This document shows positions 1 to 9,690 of a stretch of DNA of 51,686 nucleotides, piece by piece. The DNA lies in NCBI GenBank assembly GCA_937886445.1, contig CALGBY010000052.1, forward strand, positions 1 to 51,686. Direction: 5' to 3'. This DNA comes from an uncultured Clostridia bacterium (GTDB taxonomy: Bacteria > Bacillota > Clostridia > Christensenellales > Aristaeellaceae). The notes beneath the pieces are model-generated. The model was not told where the DNA came from. It saw only the letters and a program-made list of their open reading frames with translations, and searched no databases. Position numbers and translations under genes: made by a program. Positions within the stretch are counted from its first letter, which is position 1; each line of letters opens with the position of its first letter.

Positions 1-42
1 GAGGGCAAAACATGAGGCACCGTTCAGCGTGCTGACGAATTG

Positions 43-58
43 TGCGGTATTGCCTTAA
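43..58 (-). repeat. Left copy of 16-bp inverted border repeat (IS-end-like)
   Basis: On the minus strand this reads TTAAGGCAATACCGCA, an exact match in inverted orientation to 20397-20412. Similarity continues outward for about 25 more bases with substitutions and one indel (a shared GTCAG about 8 bases further out). TTAA would be a target site and GGCAATACCGC the tip of an insertion sequence whose body lies off the left edge. IS5-type elements duplicate a YTAR target and the IS in this window also ends in GGCAA, so an IS5-like end is plausible but not proven. Confidence 0.5.
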
Positions 59-89
59 ACACAGGATATGGAGGTCACGCCATGGGAAT

Positions 90-986
90 TCAGGGAATAA
101 AGCACGCCGCGCGGCTGCGGGAATCCATTGCCAGCAGCAACGCGCCAAGGGCGCCGCTATTGTCGCCGAGACCCGGAGAAACTATATATTCATCAATTGT
201 TTCGTTGATCTGAGGGACACGAATGTAGTTGTTGAGCAATTCTCTCACACGGGATCGTATCATCGGAAACAAGTGATCCTGATGCATGACTCCGCCGCAC
301 AGAATGATCATTTCCGGCGAGAATGTGCAAATGGCATTCATACAGATCTGTGCAAGATAATCCGCTTCGATTGACCAGGCAATGTGATCTGCAGGCAGTT
401 CATTTGCCTTACATCCCCAGCGTTTTTCCATAGCCGGGCCTGAAGCCAATCCTTCCGCGCATCCTTTATGGTAAGGGCAATACCCTCCCCCGGAGGGATC
501 GTCAACCGAAGGCTGCAGCAGTATATGGCCGACTTCCGGATGCATCATACCATGGACCAGGCGATCTTCGACAATCAATCCGCCGCCGATACCGGTCCCA
601 ACCGTTACATACAGGCAGCTATGCTTCCCCTTTGCCGCACCAAGCCTGTACTCTGCCAGGACCGCGGCGTTAACATCGGTATCAATACTGACAGGTATCC
701 CGAGTTTTTTCTGCATGAGCGGCATCAGAGGACAGTTTTGCCACGCTAGCTTGGGAGTCGATGTGATCCATCCGTATGTTTCAGAGGCCGGATCTAAATC
801 TACAGGTCCGAAAGTTCCGATTCCCAAAGAAGTAATGCTGCGCGAAGCAAACCAGTTGATCATCTGCGGTATCACGATGTCCGGTTTTTCCGACGGTATA
901 GATATCCGCTCCAGCAATTCATGATTCTCGTTGCCGATCGACAAAACCATTTTCGTTCCGCCTGCTTCGATTGCTCCAAATATCAT
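90..986 (-). CDS. ROK family sugar kinase (fructokinase-like)
   Basis: A 298-aa ROK kinase, predicted to phosphorylate a hexose with ATP in the cytoplasm. Visible are the phosphate-binding EAGGTK at residues 7-12, the catalytic aspartate in DTDVNAA near residue 103, the GTGIGGG loop, and the ROK zinc site formed by the histidine of EVGH plus the YCPYHKGC cluster. The layout matches Bacillus fructokinase/GmuE-type proteins in length and motif order. An AAAGGAG site lies 9 bases before the ATG. It is the last gene of the minus-strand carbohydrate operon, 50 bases after the AraM-like gene, and probably feeds the released or isomerised sugar into glycolysis. The exact sugar cannot be told from sequence. 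Confidence 0.88.
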   Translation of the reverse strand: MIFGAIEAGGTKMVLSIGNENHELLERISIPSEKPDIVIPQMINWFASRSITSLGIGTFGPVDLDPASETYGWITSTPKLAWQNCPLMPLMQKKLGIPVSIDTDVNAAVLAEYRLGAAKGKHSCLYVTVGTGIGGGLIVEDRLVHGMMHPEVGHILLQPSVDDPSGGGYCPYHKGCAEGLASGPAMEKRWGCKANELPADHIAWSIEADYLAQICMNAICTFSPEMIILCGGVMHQDHLFPMIRSRVRELLNNYIRVPQINETIDEYIVSPGLGDNSGALGALLLAMDSRSRAACFIP

Positions 987-1036
987 GATAAATAACTCCT
1001 TTACTAAGCATGCTGTACAAGTCGGTCACAGGCATC

Positions 1037-2371
1037 TTACCCAAGTTTATTCGCAACTTCCTCAAGGATACCCAAATCCCACAGAAGGCGCGAAAGCACA
1101 TACTTGTCACGGATGTCTTTACTTGCTTTGAAGGTCATCGGCAAAAGATCATTACTGATACCGATCTCAGCCGGCATTGACGGACAGCCGATCGTTTTCA
1201 GGAGCCTTTCAATGGCACTGACAGGAGGCAGCTCTTCTTTCATGATCTCAAGCAGTTTTCCCCACTGACTAATGATCAGATCAAGCCGTACTGCATGCTT
1301 CTCCGCATTGTACTTTTGCTCACGCGATTCTGCAGCGATCATGCTTTCCGCGCATGTTCCCAGAAAGCCGCGCAGCTCTTCACTCCACTCGTCAAAATCG
1401 AATGCCTTTACATAGCCGATTGCTTTCTCTCTGTCCGGAACAACCGTTCGGAGGATCTCATAAGCTTTCAATGCAGCGAGTGTTCCGATAGCACATTGAA
1501 TTCCGTGAGTGGACACGGGGCTTCCCATAGCAAGCCCGCGCATATCCCAAAGATGGCTGATATAATGCTCCACACCGGACGCAGGACGTGACAGACCTGC
1601 AAACTCCATTGCGGCGCCGCACACAACAAGCCCTTCAAACACAGCACTGACCGCTTCCGGTTCCCGTTTCATCAATCCCTCTGCGTTGTTTACACATTTC
1701 GCGAGAGACATTCGCACCAGAGACGCGATATTTTCACAGTACGGATCACCCACCAGTAAATTCGCGATACGCCATTCACAAATGCTGACATACTTTGCCA
1801 GCATATCTCCGAGCCCGGAAATCAGCATTTCGCGGGGAGCCTGCCGCAGCAGATCAATATCACCGATAATCACATCAGGACAGCGTGTCGGAAGTGATAC
1901 TTTCAGCCCGTCCATTGCCATGGAAGATGTAGCGGAGTTATATCCGTCCATAGAAGGCGCTGTGCCGACAATAATATAAGGAAGACCGGTCGTTTTGCTC
2001 AGGATCTTCCCGATATCATTGATAACACCGGAACCGATACCGATCAGAATGTCGCATTTGTGATCAAAATGCATCACTGCGCTTCCCACGCTGTACTCAT
2101 CCGGTTCAGGCTTTGTCCGGGAGAAGACATAACGGGACGCATGCATTCCTGCGCCTGCAAGCACATCGTTCACTTTCTGTCCTGCCGCATTCCATGTGTT
2201 CGGGTCAGCCAGAAGAAAAGGGTGTTCCGCGCCCAGACCACGGACAATTTCAGGTAAGTTCACAATGACCCCGGAGCCGATAACCAATCTGCGCAGAGAA
2301 GCTTTATGGATCTTGCCGCAGGAACAGGCCCGACCGTTGATATTGTTGTAAAGTGAAAGAATGTCTGACAT
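1037..2371 (-). CDS. AraM-like sn-glycerol-1-phosphate dehydrogenase family protein
   Basis: A 444-aa member of the iron-containing alcohol dehydrogenase-like superfamily, closest in appearance to AraM/EgsA glycerol-1-phosphate dehydrogenases. The nucleotide loop GIGSGVINDIGK and metal-ligand regions GLGDMLAKY, HYISHLWD and HGIQCAIG are present. The start was set at the ATG of MSDILSL because an upstream in-frame start would run into the preceding gene; a GGGTTGAGAG site precedes it. In Bacillus, AraM sits in the arabinose operon, and here it is in a sugar operon too, so the physiological substrate may be another phosphorylated polyol or ketose. That substrate is inference. Confidence 0.8.
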   Translation of the reverse strand: MSDILSLYNNINGRACSCGKIHKASLRRLVIGSGVIVNLPEIVRGLGAEHPFLLADPNTWNAAGQKVNDVLAGAGMHASRYVFSRTKPEPDEYSVGSAVMHFDHKCDILIGIGSGVINDIGKILSKTTGLPYIIVGTAPSMDGYNSATSSMAMDGLKVSLPTRCPDVIIGDIDLLRQAPREMLISGLGDMLAKYVSICEWRIANLLVGDPYCENIASLVRMSLAKCVNNAEGLMKREPEAVSAVFEGLVVCGAAMEFAGLSRPASGVEHYISHLWDMRGLAMGSPVSTHGIQCAIGTLAALKAYEILRTVVPDREKAIGYVKAFDFDEWSEELRGFLGTCAESMIAAESREQKYNAEKHAVRLDLIISQWGKLLEIMKEELPPVSAIERLLKTIGCPSMPAEIGISNDLLPMTFKASKDIRDKYVLSRLLWDLGILEEVANKLG

Positions 2372-2403
2372 GCTCTCAACCCTGCCATAATTCGTAATAG
2401 TAG

Positions 2404-3312
2404 TTATTCTCCGGCAATCAGTTTCCGGATGCTTTCGCCGGTCTTCCGGATCATAGTCAGCCAAGGCAGTACAAGATCCGGGTCAAGATCGAATACGCGG
2501 TTTGTCTGAGCAAATGTTTCGAAACTCAAATTACCACTGTAGCCAATGTCATGCATGGCATGTGCCCAAGCCTTCCATTGAAAGGAACCGGTCAAAGGAG
2601 CCATGTGCCAGTCGGCAGCCCCCGGATTATCGTGAATATGAAGAGCTCCGATTCGGCTGCCGACTGTTTCAACAAAACGGACCGGATCTATACCGTACAG
2701 ATTGAGATGGCCGGTATCCAGACATAGCGAAAAAGCTTTTCGTCCTGCTATTGTATTCAACCGGTCAATGTAATTGACACATTCCGGGGGATCACTGCAT
2801 GGCCCGCCGCAAAGTATACCGTTCACGTTAATAAACAGGTTTTCCAGGCATATCACAGTCTTTTTGTCACGCAGGAAGACTGCCAGAGGTTCATACAGGC
2901 GCATGTTCAGCCGTTCTTTATCCGTATCCTCTGCGACAATCCCATGGATCACAAAATACGGAACACCTGTCGCTTCGCAAAATTCGAGTCCTCTCATATG
3001 CATTTGGACCGACCAGTCGATCAATTCCTCATGACCTTCAACATAAGACGGAAAAAATGAATGAGCCTGGCAGATTGAAAGACCGTTTTCGCGGATCGCC
3101 CGGAGGGACGGAGCGTAATATTCAAGCAATTCATCAAGCGATTTCTCAAACAGACAGTTACCCTTATAGTCCAGCTTTCGAATCATCGACGGAGAGATCG
3201 CATGATCCAGGCTCCAGTCGATACCGTCAAAGCCGGCTTCCCTGATGAGCGCGTAGCCCCGCTCGACACCGAATTGCAATGGCAGATCGCCACTCTGCAT
3301 GGACAGTTTCAT
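2404..3312 (-). CDS. Sugar phosphate isomerase/epimerase (xylose isomerase-like TIM barrel)
   Basis: A 302-aa AP-endonuclease-2-type TIM barrel. The usual metal and substrate ligands appear in order: FVIHG, CLENL, LCLDTGHL, LHIHDN and SFETF near the C-terminus. Proteins of this fold isomerise or epimerise ketoses or act as inosose dehydratase-like enzymes. AAGGAG precedes the ATG by 11 bases. It lies 15 bases after the zinc dehydrogenase stop and 32 bases before the AraM start, so it is co-transcribed. Oxidation by the dehydrogenase followed by isomerisation here is a sensible pathway, but the substrate is unknown. Confidence 0.85.
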   Translation of the reverse strand: MKLSMQSGDLPLQFGVERGYALIREAGFDGIDWSLDHAISPSMIRKLDYKGNCLFEKSLDELLEYYAPSLRAIRENGLSICQAHSFFPSYVEGHEELIDWSVQMHMRGLEFCEATGVPYFVIHGIVAEDTDKERLNMRLYEPLAVFLRDKKTVICLENLFINVNGILCGGPCSDPPECVNYIDRLNTIAGRKAFSLCLDTGHLNLYGIDPVRFVETVGSRIGALHIHDNPGAADWHMAPLTGSFQWKAWAHAMHDIGYSGNLSFETFAQTNRVFDLDPDLVLPWLTMIRKTGESIRKLIAGE

Positions 3313-3327
3313 AACAGCCGGGTCTCC

Positions 3328-4362
3328 TTATTCCTCAGAATCATCCACATCGATCAATACCTTCATTGTTGTTTCCCGATTGGCATCAATGTACTGATAC
3401 GCGTCGTTATAGTCCGTGAAGGCAAAGTGCTTGCTCATGAGCGGTTTCAAAGCAATTTTTCCCTCTCCCACCAGCGTGATGGCATCAAGATAGTCTTCAT
3501 GACGGTACATCATGGTAGTGTTAAGATCAAGTTCATGGTCATTCAGGACGGCCAGATCAACCTTCGCCATATCGGCAAATACCGCGACCAGAATGATCTG
3601 GCTCCCCTTACGAGCGCAACGGATGGCCTGATTCATGGTAATATCATTGCCGGCACAGTCATAGATCACGTCCGCTTTGTCCGGACCGAAAGCAGCGACC
3701 AGCGCCTCGCCGAAATCACAGTTTCTGGTGTTGACGGCAAAATCCGCCCCGCACTTTTTCGCCAGCTCCAGCCGGAAGTCACTTACATCCGTGATAAGCA
3801 CTTGAGAGGCGCCCATGGCTTTCGCGCTCTGCGCCAAAAGGATACCGATCGGGCCGGCTCCCAGCACAGCGATCTTCTTCCCGGTGATATCCCCTGCCCT
3901 CTTGACCGCGTGGACCGTTACCGCAAGCGGCTCGATCATGGCGCCCTCATTGTAGGTCATGTTTTCCGGCAGAGGGGTCACCTTGGACGCGTCAACAGCA
4001 AAGTATTCGCTGGCGGTACCGGTCGTCTGGAAGCCCATGACTTTCAGTTCTTCGCACAGATTGTATTTTCCGTGCGTGCACGGATAACATTTGCCACAGA
4101 ATACCTGCGGTTCGATCGTGACCTTCTGACCCGGTTTCAGTCCAGTCACATTTTTTCCGAATTCCACCACGGACCCGGAGACCTCATGTCCCTGAGTAAC
4201 AGGATACTTGGTAAAAGGATGTTTTCCATGATAAACATGGATATCGCTTCCACAAACGCCGATTTTTCTGATTTTGACAAGGACCTGATTTTCGCCGATG
4301 GCGGGAATTTCCACCTCACGGAAAGTGATTTGACCGGGGGCTACCATAACCTGCTGCAACAC
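3328..4362 (-). CDS. Zinc-dependent MDR polyol/alcohol dehydrogenase
   Basis: A medium-chain dehydrogenase of about 344 aa (sorbitol/threonine dehydrogenase type), predicted to oxidise a polyol or sugar with NAD(P). Visible are the catalytic zinc site GVCGSDIH and GHEVSG, the structural zinc loop CGKCYPCTHGKYNLC with four cysteines, and the Rossmann motif GAGPIG. An upstream in-frame ATG (4380) has no ribosome binding site; AAGGGAGAG lies inside that extension at the right distance from a GTG at 4360-4362, which I take as the start and which removes six residues. Co-operonic with the isomerase downstream. Confidence 0.86.
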   Translation of the reverse strand: MLQQVMVAPGQITFREVEIPAIGENQVLVKIRKIGVCGSDIHVYHGKHPFTKYPVTQGHEVSGSVVEFGKNVTGLKPGQKVTIEPQVFCGKCYPCTHGKYNLCEELKVMGFQTTGTASEYFAVDASKVTPLPENMTYNEGAMIEPLAVTVHAVKRAGDITGKKIAVLGAGPIGILLAQSAKAMGASQVLITDVSDFRLELAKKCGADFAVNTRNCDFGEALVAAFGPDKADVIYDCAGNDITMNQAIRCARKGSQIILVAVFADMAKVDLAVLNDHELDLNTTMMYRHEDYLDAITLVGEGKIALKPLMSKHFAFTDYNDAYQYIDANRETTMKVLIDVDDSEE

Positions 4363-4428
4363 AATAATCTCTCCCTTCATTTTTGTTATGTGAACAATGA
4401 TTTTATGAACTCATACCCTGGTTTACAG

Positions 4429-6381
4429 TTATTCCCGGTGACCGATCAGCATAGGCATGAATACGCCACCTTGCACGCTTCTGGCGATAAACTCCACATA
4501 GCGGCCGTTTTCCGTGTCATACCAGTCCGAGAAAGGCACCCGGGTCTCTGTCTCCCGCAGATATCTGGCCAGTGGCGCGATCAGCCGGCAGAATGTATCC
4601 CGGTCGGGCGACAGGGACGCGGTCCAAACCTGCCAATCGGATTTTGTATAACTGGCCCGGTTATCCAAGGGCAATCCATAGCGATTCAGCTTATCAAGAT
4701 ACGATGCTGTCTCATCTCGATAGAAAGCTTCCGGAAGGAGCTGCAGCTCCAGCACGCGGTCCCAAATCAGGTTATATTTCATGCTCCAGCCGTCACCGTC
4801 AAAGGTAAGTGCGGTACCGTTTTCTCCTCCGGCCCGCTTCAGCCAGCTTTCCGCCATTTCATGCGCGCGTTTTTCCCACTTGGCCGCGTCATTTTCACGG
4901 CCAATGCGTTTCATGATACGGCTGACGCAGGCAATGCCGACGATTGCCTTTGCTGACAGATTGATATTTCGGGACAGATGATCGGCAAAGTCATCTGTAC
5001 ACAGTTGCTCTCCCGGATCATCCCCGTATCTGTCCAGATAGCTCACCCACTTTTCGATGAGGGGCGTATACTGCCTGATCAGTTCATCATCCGCACCGAA
5101 AGAAACCGCGGTTTCCATCATGATGAGCATATTGCCGCATTCTTCCACCGGCATCTGATTACGGTCCGCGTAGATATCGCAGCCCGCGGGATACAGATAA
5201 TAAGGCGGATATACAGCACCGTTTTGGGCTTCCTTTTTGCAGGCGTACACCTGGCCGATGGCATGCGGATAACGGCCGACATCATGCGGAGCAAAATCAA
5301 ATTCCCAAACCGGTTTATCCGCAAACTCGAGCACAGGACGGCAAAGCGCGTTGACCAATTCCGGGCAGAAACGCAGGAACAGCGGAATGGAGGGATAACT
5401 GACATCGACTGTGCCGATACAGCCGTTGGAATCGTTTTCTTTGGACAGCAATGCCATTTCCCCGGAAGGGGTGGCGATCAGCTTGTGCGCGCCAAAGGTG
5501 TGGCGCCAGGAAGCCGAGGCGATCAGTGCATAGTCATCGCCGCCGATCCTTTTCGCTTCGGCGATAACCGCGTCATCCAATTCATCGCATTTTTGGTTTA
5601 GTTCATTATACTGTGACGCAAGTCGGACCATCATTTCCGGCAAGGTCTGTCCGTTCCTCATATACCAGGCCCGGCAGAAGACACCAAAGTAATCGATGGA
5701 GGCAATATCGTCATATCCCTGCATCCAGTACCCCTGTACAGGTTGTGAGGAGACATTGAATTTCCGGGATAATACGATTGCCCTGTCAGAAGCATTCAGT
5801 TTCCACATGTTTGCCGGCGCGCTCACATACAGATAGCCCCAATCGATCGTGATCTGGTCGCCGGAATGGCACAGCACTTTCTGCTGGGCCTGCCCGACCC
5901 AGGCAAAATCAAGGCCGTCTTTCACATACTGATCAGAAACCATCGTGGGTTGGACATAGCCGTCATAACAGATCGCGGTGGAAAAAGAGTATTTGAATTC
6001 CACCTGATGCTCGTTTCCGTCAATGCTCTGAATTTCAACATCAGTAAATGTAACCGGTGCGGAGAGAACATCGAGGTCAGACGGCAGCGCCGGAGACCGA
6101 AAGCGGATGCAAAGGCTCACACCCGCGGCCTCCATGACAGCCGTCGTCGCGGTAGGCGTCACACGCACAGAAACAGTCTTCATTTCTGACTTGCCGGAGC
6201 GACCGAGGAAATTCCATGCCTTCCCGTCAATCATCAGAGAGCCCTGCAACGGTTTACGTTGACCGGACCAATGGACGGTATCTTCTGATGTCAGATGATC
6301 TCCCGGCATCCAAACAGAAAAGTAAGGATCATTCACAATGAGGGGTAAAGCCGGAACACGGTCTGAATAATGCATAGACAT
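4429..6381 (-). CDS. Glutaminase A-like / DUF4965-DUF5127 family protein
   Basis: A 650-aa protein with an N-terminal beta-sandwich half and a C-terminal six-hairpin (alpha/alpha) barrel half, in the arrangement of fungal GtaA-like proteins (DUF4964/5127, DUF4965, DUF1793). Recognisable segments are the N-terminal NDPYFSVWMPGD, FAPHDVGRYPHAIGQ, MPVEECGNMLIM, and the C-terminal SDWQVWTASL and RSVQGGVFMP. The bacterial members usually lie in glycan loci and are suspected glycosidases rather than glutaminases. No signal peptide is seen, so the protein should be cytoplasmic. AAAGGAG sits 9 bases before the ATG. The gene is between the dehydrogenase and the DUF5696-like gene in the operon. Confidence 0.8.
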   Translation of the reverse strand: MSMHYSDRVPALPLIVNDPYFSVWMPGDHLTSEDTVHWSGQRKPLQGSLMIDGKAWNFLGRSGKSEMKTVSVRVTPTATTAVMEAAGVSLCIRFRSPALPSDLDVLSAPVTFTDVEIQSIDGNEHQVEFKYSFSTAICYDGYVQPTMVSDQYVKDGLDFAWVGQAQQKVLCHSGDQITIDWGYLYVSAPANMWKLNASDRAIVLSRKFNVSSQPVQGYWMQGYDDIASIDYFGVFCRAWYMRNGQTLPEMMVRLASQYNELNQKCDELDDAVIAEAKRIGGDDYALIASASWRHTFGAHKLIATPSGEMALLSKENDSNGCIGTVDVSYPSIPLFLRFCPELVNALCRPVLEFADKPVWEFDFAPHDVGRYPHAIGQVYACKKEAQNGAVYPPYYLYPAGCDIYADRNQMPVEECGNMLIMMETAVSFGADDELIRQYTPLIEKWVSYLDRYGDDPGEQLCTDDFADHLSRNINLSAKAIVGIACVSRIMKRIGRENDAAKWEKRAHEMAESWLKRAGGENGTALTFDGDGWSMKYNLIWDRVLELQLLPEAFYRDETASYLDKLNRYGLPLDNRASYTKSDWQVWTASLSPDRDTFCRLIAPLARYLRETETRVPFSDWYDTENGRYVEFIARSVQGGVFMPMLIGHRE

Positions 6382-6427
6382 TGCTCATTTCTCCTTTATT
6401 GAATGATTGGCATGTCTGTATGAAATG

Positions 6428-8152
6428 TTATTTCAGAACAGCATATCCATACGGTTCCAGCTGATTCCCTTCATATTGCCGGTCACTATCGGTGAAGTTG
6501 CCGACGATACGGGAACCGTCGCTGTAGTGTGCCACCTGAATACCGTTTTCTTCAAAGGTGTAATCGGTCATATACAGCATCTGTTTATCCGCGATCGGAA
6601 GATAGAGATCCATTCCTTCCCTGATTGCTTTTACGCTTTCTCTCAAATGCTCATCCGTATCTGTCGTAAGGTCGACCGTACCCATCCAATTGGCTGCACC
6701 TTCACGGAATTTGGAATACACATAGAAGGACGGCCGACCGCCGCGCATGATAAATGTCAGCTTTGCCTCCGGTTCCTTGATGGTAAAGTTGACAGTCGGG
6801 CTGGTAGGATTATACAGGACGATACCGTGGTAGATCATTTCCCAGAATGGCAGATAACGGTCATGGAACGGATACTCACGGTGACCGAATCCATCTCCGA
6901 AGGTGACATACAGCGCGTAATCCAGATAAGGGATCGCAAAATCCATAGCGCCTTCTGATGAAAAAGCGCCATAGATCACACGGTTCATTTCCATGATGCG
7001 CTGCGCGATAGCCACGGCTTCTTTCGTGTAGCAGGGATGTTCCGGCGCGTTACATGTATCCGGTTCCACAATGGAAATAACATCTGTAAAATGAATACCG
7101 TTCTCGCCCATCTCGGCTACTTTCGGTTCTTCACGCAGGGCATTCTTCCATTGTTTTTTCAAACATACATGATAAGCATAGCCGCCCGAATAATGACCGA
7201 TCTGAAGATACTGCCCGTTTTTGTCCTGCGCAACATCGTCCCAGGTAAAGGTGTCGGCGATCTCAACACTGTCGATCCAGTTCGTATGTGTGGATATACG
7301 GTATCCCAATTGCTTTACATACCGGATGGTTTTCTTCAGTTCCGTTTCGCCGCCAAGGCGTTCATCAACCGGGAACAGTTGCGGGAACCGTCCGTCATGA
7401 CCGCTCCGGTTCCATCCGACCAGCTGCAGATCCGCATGCTCCACACCCTGCTTTTTCAATTCATCCGCGATATCCCGAACACGGGCAAATGTGCACGCGA
7501 CCTTCATCGGCGGTTCATTATCGGGTGTCTGGTGAAGGACCGGTGAAGGGCTCTGTTTCCACCCCATGCGGATGCGGATCAGGGGACCTCTCACCGCGTC
7601 CGCCACAGCAGGCCGTTTCATCTTCTTCAGTAGCGGTTCGATCTCACCGCGATCAAGCCGCGTATCGCGCTCGACACGGGCCATCTCGGCATACCCGGCA
7701 TCCTTGGACAGTTCGATCAATTCCAGCCGGATATCATCATAAGGCGGATCGGCCGTGGGGAGCGTAAAGTCAACAACAGGGGTAACTGTGTAGAACCCGT
7801 CCTTCAACGTGATCCGGTAACTGAACTTATAGTTTCTGTCAACACGAACCAGGCAGCAGAGATCAGGCTTCTTGATACCGTACAGGCTCATAACAGGACG
7901 GTTGTACTCCGTTTCACCCTCATCGCGCTGCGTGAAGAATACCTGAAAATCACCCCGCATTTCCAGATTACGCGGCATAACATAGTAACCTTCATCCCCC
8001 GCTTTCGCCCGGGACAGTTCCGGCAGAAGAGTGACCGTACCGGCATCGGAAAAGAGTTCCTTCCGCAAAACAAGAAAAACATGCTTTCCTTCTTTACGGA
8101 CATCAAACGAAAGACGCTTTCCGGTATCTGTATATGCATAATACTGTCTCAT
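6428..8152 (-). CDS. DUF5696-like putative glycoside hydrolase
   Basis: A 574-aa protein with a beta-rich N-terminal third and a TIM-barrel-like middle (about residues 190-480), resembling DUF5696 proteins of Paenibacillus and Clostridia, which are thought to be glycosidases related to the GH101 fold. Possible active-site acids are in GIHFTDVISIVEPD and YGAFSSEGAMDF. The start at MRQYYAYTD is supported by GGGGAGG; a longer reading would overlap the upstream cupin gene. There is no signal peptide, so it should act on imported oligosaccharide. Family assignment is from motif memory and is moderately certain; no substrate can be named. Confidence 0.65.
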   Translation of the reverse strand: MRQYYAYTDTGKRLSFDVRKEGKHVFLVLRKELFSDAGTVTLLPELSRAKAGDEGYYVMPRNLEMRGDFQVFFTQRDEGETEYNRPVMSLYGIKKPDLCCLVRVDRNYKFSYRITLKDGFYTVTPVVDFTLPTADPPYDDIRLELIELSKDAGYAEMARVERDTRLDRGEIEPLLKKMKRPAVADAVRGPLIRIRMGWKQSPSPVLHQTPDNEPPMKVACTFARVRDIADELKKQGVEHADLQLVGWNRSGHDGRFPQLFPVDERLGGETELKKTIRYVKQLGYRISTHTNWIDSVEIADTFTWDDVAQDKNGQYLQIGHYSGGYAYHVCLKKQWKNALREEPKVAEMGENGIHFTDVISIVEPDTCNAPEHPCYTKEAVAIAQRIMEMNRVIYGAFSSEGAMDFAIPYLDYALYVTFGDGFGHREYPFHDRYLPFWEMIYHGIVLYNPTSPTVNFTIKEPEAKLTFIMRGGRPSFYVYSKFREGAANWMGTVDLTTDTDEHLRESVKAIREGMDLYLPIADKQMLYMTDYTFEENGIQVAHYSDGSRIVGNFTDSDRQYEGNQLEPYGYAVLK

Positions 8153-8238
8153 TTCATAACCTCCCCGATTCTGTTTTCGATCTTGTATATATGTCTGCCG
8201 GCAATGCAGGCAAGAACAAACCGGTTTGCTTTCGGGCA

Positions 8239-8601
8239 TCACATGACCGGATCTTTTTCCGTATTCTCCTTTGCGGTATTTCTGTTCTCAACAACAAGAA
8301 CAGTAGCATCCTTTGATACATTGATCTGATGCCATACCCCGCAGCGCACATTATAGACTTTTTCTTTTTCCATACAGATTTCCTGTATTCCGTCATCTGT
8401 ACGGATAAACAAAGTCGCACTTCCGTTAAGCAGAACAAATACTTCATCCGTCAGAAGATGACGTTCAAAGTATATAAGTCGTGAAAAGCGCTCCGCGTAC
8501 CGCAAAAATGCTACGCTCCATTCGTCAAATTCCACCAGTCTTTTAAAATCCTCACCCTGAAAGCCGGTAATTGCAACAAGGGATTCTTGAATCATAGTCA
8601 T
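8239..8601 (-). CDS. Small cupin-domain protein
   Basis: A 120-aa single-domain cupin. The conserved beta-barrel motifs are visible: SRLIYFERHLLTDEVFVLLNG (motif 1, with H and E ligands) and VRCGVWHQINVSKDATVLVVEN (motif 2). Small cupins in sugar operons act as sugar isomerases, epimerases or mutarotase-like proteins, or as binding modules. No good ribosome binding site precedes the ATG at 8601, so a start at the second ATG two codons in, or translational coupling, is possible. It lies between the U32-like and DUF5696-like genes, 86 bases before the latter. Confidence 0.75.
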   Translation of the reverse strand: MTMIQESLVAITGFQGEDFKRLVEFDEWSVAFLRYAERFSRLIYFERHLLTDEVFVLLNGSATLFIRTDDGIQEICMEKEKVYNVRCGVWHQINVSKDATVLVVENRNTAKENTEKDPVM

Positions 8602-8693
8602 TTATGTACGGCCGCGAAGCAGCCATTCCTTTCTTGTGTGATTCATGCTCCGGATTGAAACAGCCTAAAACAGCAGGCTATGTCAGAGGCTCA

Positions 8694-9689
8694 TCACATG
8701 TCTCCTTGAAGTTTTTTCAGCTTCAGATATACCTTTTCATAAGTATCTTCCGCCGAAAACGTTCCGTTCCAGCGGTTTTGGAGCCAATCGGATGGAAATG
8801 CGGTATTATCCAGCCAGGCTCCCTGCAGAACAGAAGAATGGTCAGGCTCCATCAGATTCAGTGTATTTCCGTGAAAACTCCCCTGCACGTAAGCATTGAT
8901 CACCCGGAACGGATGCCGGTTGATCCTCGTTGCCAGTTTGACGATCGGGAACCATTTTTCATAGGCGCACAGATCTTCAGGTCTGACCCAGGTTCCGCCG
9001 GTCAGCTTCTCCGGATGCTGTTTATACCAGTTCCAACAGACATAAGGCACCCATCCGGTCATATTCTGCTTTTCAGCAATGCCGGTTTCGTGTGCGACCA
9101 TGTTATCATGGAAGATCTGTCCGGGACAATAAGGCATACAGCCGCTGTTCGCCAGCATATAAAGAGGATGATCCCCTAACGTTTCCTTCCAGCGGTTGAT
9201 CTCCGCCGGCGAATAGTTGCTTTCCTTCGGAAGATAAAACTCATCAAAAAGATCGAACAGCGGCAGGCAGCTTTCCGGATGACGGATCTGCATATTGATG
9301 GACGCCCTTACCCTGATGCGCGGAAAATGCATTTTCAGGATATGAGCTACAGCGGGAGAAGTCGTCGTGATCGTATCCACCCCTCCCGCCTGGGCGGAAA
9401 TATCCTGAACAGTACGGATCACCGTTGTTTCAAGCGTTTTTGATATGGCATTATCACCATAACAATTCGCGTTGAACAGAAGATCCAATCCTATACCGTT
9501 TTCTTTGGCATAAGCAAGAGAGTCTGTAAGATTCTCAATATCCTCTACAGACCATACGGCCGTTCTTCCGCTGGCAATGCCGGGCCACGGAAAATACATT
9601 TCCGCGATCCGGCTGCCCAGCGTTTTCAAAGTATATAGGAACGGACGTTCCATCTCATCATACTGATAATATCCAACAGCAAATTTCAT
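8694..9689 (-). CDS. U32 peptidase-like TIM-barrel protein
   Basis: A 331-aa protein resembling U32 family proteins: a TIM-barrel N-terminal part (GYYQYDEMERPF, LLFNANCYGD) and a cysteine/histidine region ANSGCMPYCPGQIFHDN that corresponds to the U32 Fe-S ligand area. U32 homologues such as UbiU/UbiV, TrhP and RlhA are Fe-S proteins involved in hydroxylation of RNA or quinones rather than true peptidases. The start at MKFAVGYY begins one base after the stop of the upstream QueG-like gene, with no clear ribosome binding site, so translational coupling is likely. An obligate partnership with that Fe-S protein is inferred. Confidence 0.7.
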   Translation of the reverse strand: MKFAVGYYQYDEMERPFLYTLKTLGSRIAEMYFPWPGIASGRTAVWSVEDIENLTDSLAYAKENGIGLDLLFNANCYGDNAISKTLETTVIRTVQDISAQAGGVDTITTTSPAVAHILKMHFPRIRVRASINMQIRHPESCLPLFDLFDEFYLPKESNYSPAEINRWKETLGDHPLYMLANSGCMPYCPGQIFHDNMVAHETGIAEKQNMTGWVPYVCWNWYKQHPEKLTGGTWVRPEDLCAYEKWFPIVKLATRINRHPFRVINAYVQGSFHGNTLNLMEPDHSSVLQGAWLDNTAFPSDWLQNRWNGTFSAEDTYEKVYLKLKKLQGDM

Positions 9690-9690
9690 A

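Noticed and set aside
3202..4956. Long plus-strand open frame of 584 codons
   Set aside because: It lies antisense to the isomerase, dehydrogenase and DUF4965-like genes, which have clear motifs and ribosome binding sites.
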